A DNA stretch of 64,000 nt from Candidatus Kapaibacterium sp. GTDB taxonomy: Bacteria > Bacteroidota > Ignavibacteria > Kapaibacteriales > UBA7675. Of this stretch, positions 63,789-64,000 are shown one piece after another (positions within the stretch are counted from its first letter, which is position 1; each line of letters starts with the position of its first letter). The notes under the pieces are model-generated. The model worked only from the letters and a program-made list of their open reading frames with translations. It did not search any database and had not been told where the DNA came from. The stretch lies in NCBI GenBank assembly GCA_028284775.1, contig JANQRB010000073.1:1-64000 (forward strand). Direction: 5' to 3'. A program made the translations under genes and the position numbers.

Positions 63789-64000
63789 ATGATCGAATCC
63801 ACTATACAGTCCGGACATCCCCTACGCTGGCAAGGCGTTGTGCTCGTGGCGTGTATGCTGTCGGCAGCTGCGGTGAAGGCTGCGCCCAAGTCGCATCCCG
63901 ATGAACTTAGTGTTATGCCGAGCTACGAGTACTGGCTTGCAATTCCACCCAATGAAGTCTCCGGCTACGGTCTTGAGGTTGCCCTCGAAATCCACGTCGT
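63789..64000 (+). CDS. N-terminus of a fourth IgGFc-binding-domain-like secreted protein, cut by window edge (array copy 4)
   Basis: From the ATG at 63789 the frame is open to the window end, 70 codons. It encodes a signal peptide (GVVLVACMLSAAAVKAAP) and then YEYWLAIPPNEVSGYGLEVALEIHV. That is the same first motif as GTEFWFAIPP, AKEFWFAIPP and GREFWLALPP in copies 1-3. The rest lies outside the window, so domain content beyond this point is assumed by analogy only. Confidence 0.75.
   Translation, partial: MIESTIQSGHPLRWQGVVLVACMLSAAAVKAAPKSHPDELSVMPSYEYWLAIPPNEVSGYGLEVALEIHV

Noticed and set aside
1..64000. CRISPR arrays, tRNA or rRNA genes, transposases, phage or plasmid genes
   Set aside because: None was seen on reading both strands. 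There are no regularly spaced repeats and no recognisable mobile-element proteins. A tRNA scan by program would settle the point.

Overview
The window looks like chromosome from a Gram-negative bacterium of the Bacteroidota/Chlorobiota side of the FCB group, perhaps near Kapabacteria or Ignavibacteria. This placement is inference, not a database result. It rests on four signs: a fused LpxC-FabZ enzyme, an atpDC pair separated from the other F-ATPase genes, a fused E1 alpha-beta dehydrogenase, and secreted proteins ending in a type IX secretion (T9SS) type A sorting domain. The DNA is moderately GC-rich, gene-dense and mostly housekeeping up to about 49 kb. I see no tRNA, rRNA, CRISPR array, insertion sequence or phage gene.

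Region 1-9.1 kb: a truncated TonB-dependent receptor on the minus strand sits behind a clear TPP riboswitch, so it is probably an outer-membrane importer of thiamin or a precursor. Then come two related glycosyltransferases, an M24B aminopeptidase, guaB and the atpD-atpC pair. Region 9.5-20.6 kb: a MoxR-type ATPase, then a minus-strand envelope-biogenesis cluster (uppS, bamA, two Skp/OmpH-like chaperones, lpxD, lpxC-fabZ, lpxA, SRAP protein), followed by an SDR oxidoreductase. Region 20.6-32.9 kb: uvrC, a small membrane protein carrying a perfect 35-bp interrupted palindrome, an Nfu-type iron-sulfur protein, a MATE exporter, a GT2 glycosyltransferase, a cation/proton antiporter fused to a DUF389 membrane domain, a radical-SAM protein of the lysine 2,3-aminomutase family, and a trans-sulfuration PLP enzyme.

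Region 33-49 kb: an Omp85-like outer-membrane protein, a FadL-type channel next to an SGNH-hydrolase lipoprotein, an acyl-CoA carboxylase subunit, the fused E1 component, a coiled-coil membrane protein, the (p)ppGpp synthetase/hydrolase, a DUF4097 protein, rsmB and a small beta-barrel protein. FadL, the SGNH lipoprotein, the carboxylase and E1 together suggest uptake and breakdown of fatty or branched-chain acyl compounds.

Region 49.7-64 kb is the most distinctive. It holds an envelope protein with PD40-type propeller repeats and two OmpA-like domains, then at least four tandem, diverged copies of a large secreted protein. Each copy starts with a domain resembling the IgGFc-binding N-terminal domain; the three complete ones continue with Ig-like/choice-of-anchor domains and end in a T9SS sorting domain. 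The fourth runs off the window end. Three transcription units in this part end in strong hairpin terminators, and the copies are separated by unusually long spacers (up to 1.5 kb). The copies therefore look like separately transcribed members of a surface-protein array.
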